A stretch of 7,048 nucleotides of DNA from assembly GCA_001828445.1 (NCBI GenBank), contig MHYJ01000093.1, forward strand, positions 1 to 7,048, given 5' to 3'. Both the position numbers and the translations under genes were made by a program. Shown here one piece after another: positions 5,401 to 7,048 of the stretch (the first letter of the stretch is position 1; each line of letters starts with the position of its first letter). Below the pieces are notes generated by a model. The model worked only from the letters and a program-made list of their open reading frames with translations, was not told the DNA's origin and searched no databases. This DNA is from Planctomycetes bacterium RBG_16_43_13. Lineage in GTDB: Bacteria > Planctomycetota > MHYJ01.

Positions 5401-6670
5401 ATACTCAGATACTGCCTTTAGTCCCAATCAAAAAACCTTCTATTCAGCGTACTTTGCGCTTGACATAACAGACCCTGATGCATCTGACGGCAGTTATGGC
5501 AGGCTCCTCTGGGTATATACTGATACAGGCGCTTCTACTGCCGGCGACCTCAACATGACAACTTCTTATCCTGCTGTAGCAAGGACAGGTATCATCTCAG
5601 GAACAGGCACATGGCATGTTGTTTTTGGTTCAGGACCCACATCATATACAGCGGCAAGCACGAAGTCAGGAAAAATTTATGTATTAGACCTTGCTACAGG
5701 CGCGCTGTCAAGAAGATTTGATGACCAGTCGGTTTTAATGGATAATGCATTTATGGCTGACCCCATAACTGTTGATGTGGGTTTAGATTATCAGGTTGAT
5801 GTGATATATATTGGGAATACCTATTGCCCTTCAGGGACAGGATGCACAAGCTCAACATGGGCAGGCAAGATGTACAGAATCGCTACTGGTGAAGATACAA
5901 ATACTGCAAACTGGCAGGTACCCTCATTGATGTTTGAACCAATCAATACTTTATTAACTCCTAATCAGGGACAGCCTATAACATCTGAGCCATCTGTGGC
6001 AATGGATGAAAAAGGCAATTTATGGCTATTCTTTGGCACAGGACGATTCCTTGACACAAGTGACAGGACTCTGGACAGCACAGAGAGATGGAGTTTTTAC
6101 GGTATTAAAGATACGTGCAAACCGTGGATATATCCCACATGTCCAAGTTATACGCCGCCAGATAAAACAAATGACTTATATGATGCATCCAGTGTAATTG
6201 TATGTCAGGGAGGAGGCACAACCTGTGTTGGAGGAACTTTGTGGAGTACAGTTTTAAGCGACGCTGCAAATAAGCAGGGGTGGTATGTGGATTTCTCAAC
6301 AGCAGGTGAAAGGGCGGTGTTTAACCCCGTTGTCCTCGGCGGTCTCGCTGTCTGGACAACATATACTCCAAGTTTAAATGTATGCTCTCCTGAAGGAACC
6401 AGTAATATATATGCAGCATTCTACAAGACAGGCACAGGCTATAAGAAATTTGTATTTGATCAGACAGGAGGAACGACCGCTACTGCAGTAGACCGCTCAC
6501 TAAGCCTCGGTACAGGACTTCCATCTTCTGTTGGAATTATGGTAACAGGCGACAATACAATGATGGGCTTTGTGCAGCAAAGTACAGGCACTATTGTTCA
6601 GATGGAGCAGACAACGCCATTTGGTCTTAAGAGCGGAATAGCGGGCTGGAGACCAGGGGTTATCCCATGA
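2489..6670 (+). CDS. pilY1: PilY1/PilC family type IV pilus tip adhesin and assembly factor
   Basis: Large secreted protein of 1393 residues, at the longer end for PilY1. Known family members sit at the pilus tip, aid adhesion and counteract pilus retraction. GAGGTG lies 5 bases before the ATG. Residues 1-30 look like a Sec signal; A28-P-A30 is the likeliest cut. The N-terminal half has the PilY1 von Willebrand A-like layout: NVMILFSND (about 54-61), EYYGYFDP, WSGNFLNW (124-131), WDPIAEMYYEA and NYIIIVNDEYPSKD (D383). The usual metal-site DxSxS and TDG motifs are replaced by DHTNF (61-65) and NDE. Calcium-loop-like D-x-D-x-D-G-x-x-D motifs lie at 74-82 and 700-708, with a looser one from 523. 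The C-terminal beta-propeller includes YIRGEDSP, LGDVVYSTP (about 821-829), VVYAGANDGMLHAFNAG (from 861), IFGG-like strands, ALDITDP, GTGRFLD (from 1183) and a final GWRPG. No RGD is present. Confidence 0.95.
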   Translation: MKKNKVIKSIIMMLFLGGIFFTAKDSWAPATNPVLSDYTAYPPFVVGSSNKANVMILFSNDHTNFYKGYNDTIDIDGDGSADTTYKNTIEYYGYFDPDKCYNYSSSTFVPAATASSHQCTSSRWSGNFLNWLAMAHGDFVRKALTGGQRVMDSATKTTLKRANIYDSAHSWNKVYLGIDIASFTPFTYNASGRTFRNSTTSLLTKVGNDPTWTGTSPTNTYTVEVEVCNSTVGLEDNCKTYQSVGVTTYKPAGLIVRYADQIRFGLMTYSVNGHNDKGGILRRNVQDVVNEINPNGTINSGVAESIIRYINSFNQKGWDPIAEMYYEAIRYFKALAPTTTYRCGSGAATDDSFPMYCNQSASRMWTDPIQSYCQKNYIIIVNDEYPSKDHDELPSSAFSTGVTPNDSGINTYNWTDSVGSLESINGTSQSVGATTCTASGTDCTNATTCSSQLINSLGNAVGICPSEPTAEGTFNIAGLAYYAHTQDLRTGNCGGAACTNSQTIKTYAIAFRASPGGYQIPGDMNGDGDFLDAGDNRSMNQLFLAAKYGGFEEKSSPANSQFDSGTDEWDVQNNSTGAQTADGIPDNYYTAEKGVDFENAMSTIISDILKRESSGTSASVLATTGEGEGAIYQAYFIPKKASGSTTITWLGYVQGLFIDKYGNIREDSVADATLSYTGDRILQMSYNTTTQTTDVYRYNDTNGDGTLDTLYDIATLSDVLPIWEAGKVLWDKSPNNIPTNRIVKTSIQDTCTTSTPCATIDFTTANRTALRPYLRASTDNEAEAIIRYIRGEDSPVVAGTTYNYRTRTLSGCLNPPCVWKLGDVVYSTPTAVTKLSENYDIIYNDTTYAAFKAQYLNRRHVVYAGANDGMLHAFNAGFYDGNNLRFCDAYTTPGVCNTSHADLGKELFAFIPQSLLPHLKWLTDTNYTHVYYVDLKPKVTDARIFTADATHVNGWGTVLIGGMRFGGRDITYSDTAFSPNQKTFYSAYFALDITDPDASDGSYGRLLWVYTDTGASTAGDLNMTTSYPAVARTGIISGTGTWHVVFGSGPTSYTAASTKSGKIYVLDLATGALSRRFDDQSVLMDNAFMADPITVDVGLDYQVDVIYIGNTYCPSGTGCTSSTWAGKMYRIATGEDTNTANWQVPSLMFEPINTLLTPNQGQPITSEPSVAMDEKGNLWLFFGTGRFLDTSDRTLDSTERWSFYGIKDTCKPWIYPTCPSYTPPDKTNDLYDASSVIVCQGGGTTCVGGTLWSTVLSDAANKQGWYVDFSTAGERAVFNPVVLGGLAVWTTYTPSLNVCSPEGTSNIYAAFYKTGTGYKKFVFDQTGGTTATAVDRSLSLGTGLPSSVGIMVTGDNTMMGFVQQSTGTIVQMEQTTPFGLKSGIAGWRPGVIP

Positions 6671-7048
6671 AAAACTTTCTGGCAATAAGCATAGGCTTAC
6701 TGCTGTTATTCTCCGGCTGTAAGAAAGCGCCTGAAGAAAAGGTGATGCCCTCAACTAAGGAGGTATCACCAGCAACAGCGCCTGTTGAAACTCCATATAC
6801 TATTACACTATCCCCCTCTTCCCCGGATAAAAGAGGGCAGATTGCCGTAAAGATACAAGGGATATCTCCCCGGAAATTGAGATACCAGTGGATAGTCAAT
6901 GATTCAGAAATTGAAAAGGCTAATTCTCCTGTATTCCAGAGCGACTCTCTTCAAAGAGGAGACAGAATCAAGGTCAGGATTTCTGTTGAGGGAGAAGACA
7001 AGACTTATATTTCAGATGAGGTAATAGTTGCAAACACGCCTCCTCAAA
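6667..7048 (+). CDS. Lipoprotein with Ig-like domain downstream of pilY1 (3' partial)
   Basis: The ATG overlaps the pilY1 stop (ATGA), with AGGGG 7 bases upstream, implying translational coupling. The frame stays open to the right edge, giving 127 codons. Residues 1-18 form a lipoprotein signal (MKNFLAISIGLLLLFSGC, lipid on Cys18), followed by a lysine- and proline-rich linker (KKAPEEKVMP and on to about residue 43). The next segment, RYQWIVNDSEIE, QRGDRIKVRISVEGED, SDEVIVANTPP, matches a recurring bacterial Ig-like/PKD-like pattern (YxWxVN, GD-x-I-x-V, NTPP); the end of one domain is followed by the expected start of another. The two lysines after the cysteine do not signal inner-membrane retention, so an outer-membrane location is likely. 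Its role is unknown. Co-expression suggests an envelope partner of PilY1 or of the pilus. A 7-bp palindrome (6814-6837) lies within the coding region. Confidence 0.8.
   Translation, partial: MKNFLAISIGLLLLFSGCKKAPEEKVMPSTKEVSPATAPVETPYTITLSPSSPDKRGQIAVKIQGISPRKLRYQWIVNDSEIEKANSPVFQSDSLQRGDRIKVRISVEGEDKTYISDEVIVANTPPQ

Noticed and set aside
2489..6670. Frameshift or internal stop in pilY1
   Set aside because: The frame is open for 1393 codons and the family motifs appear in the expected order from the signal peptide to the C-terminus.

Overview
The window is one tightly packed, plus-strand operon for the minor-pilin and tip-adhesin part of a type IV pilus. It runs pilV (5' end outside the window), pilW, pilX, a small secreted protein, pilY1, and a lipoprotein cut by the 3' edge. 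Genes overlap by 4 bases (pilV/pilW and pilY1/lipoprotein) or are separated by 9 to 24 bases. No promoter or terminator is visible, and the whole window looks like the interior of one transcript.

The organism is a Gram-negative (diderm) bacterium, shown by the PilV/W/X/Y1 set, the Sec signals and the lipobox. The AT-leaning composition, the style of PilY1 and the simple repeats running into coding sequence suggest a Nitrospirota, Desulfobacterota or related candidate-phylum lineage, possibly from an environmental assembly. That placement is inference.

Layout: 1-516 is a PilV-type minor prepilin; 513-1526 a PilW-type prepilin; 1551-2156 a PilX-type prepilin; 2171-2479 a small Sec-exported protein of unknown function; 2489-6670 PilY1, with a degenerate von Willebrand A-like N-terminal half and a C-terminal PilC/PilY1 beta-propeller; 6667-7048 the start of a lipoprotein with an Ig-like domain. 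From knowledge of other type IV pili, the three minor pilins and PilY1 form the complex that primes assembly and sits at the pilus tip. The two unnamed proteins are probably accessory envelope partners.

The most unusual feature is that the cytoplasmic leader peptides of all three prepilins, the parts cut off by prepilin peptidase, are built largely of non-coding-style repeats read through in frame. PilX has two arrays of 7-bp units. PilW has two 14-bp tandem duplications plus a nested GC-rich palindrome that also carries a canonical G-quadruplex motif. The visible part of the PilV leader has repeats in 7-bp register. Units of 7 and 14 bp are not multiples of 3, and both alternative frames downstream of the pilX and pilW leaders hit stops almost at once. 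Copy-number change would therefore switch these genes off, which raises the possibility of phase-variable control of pilus-tip assembly. Mature protein sequences are not affected by the repeats.
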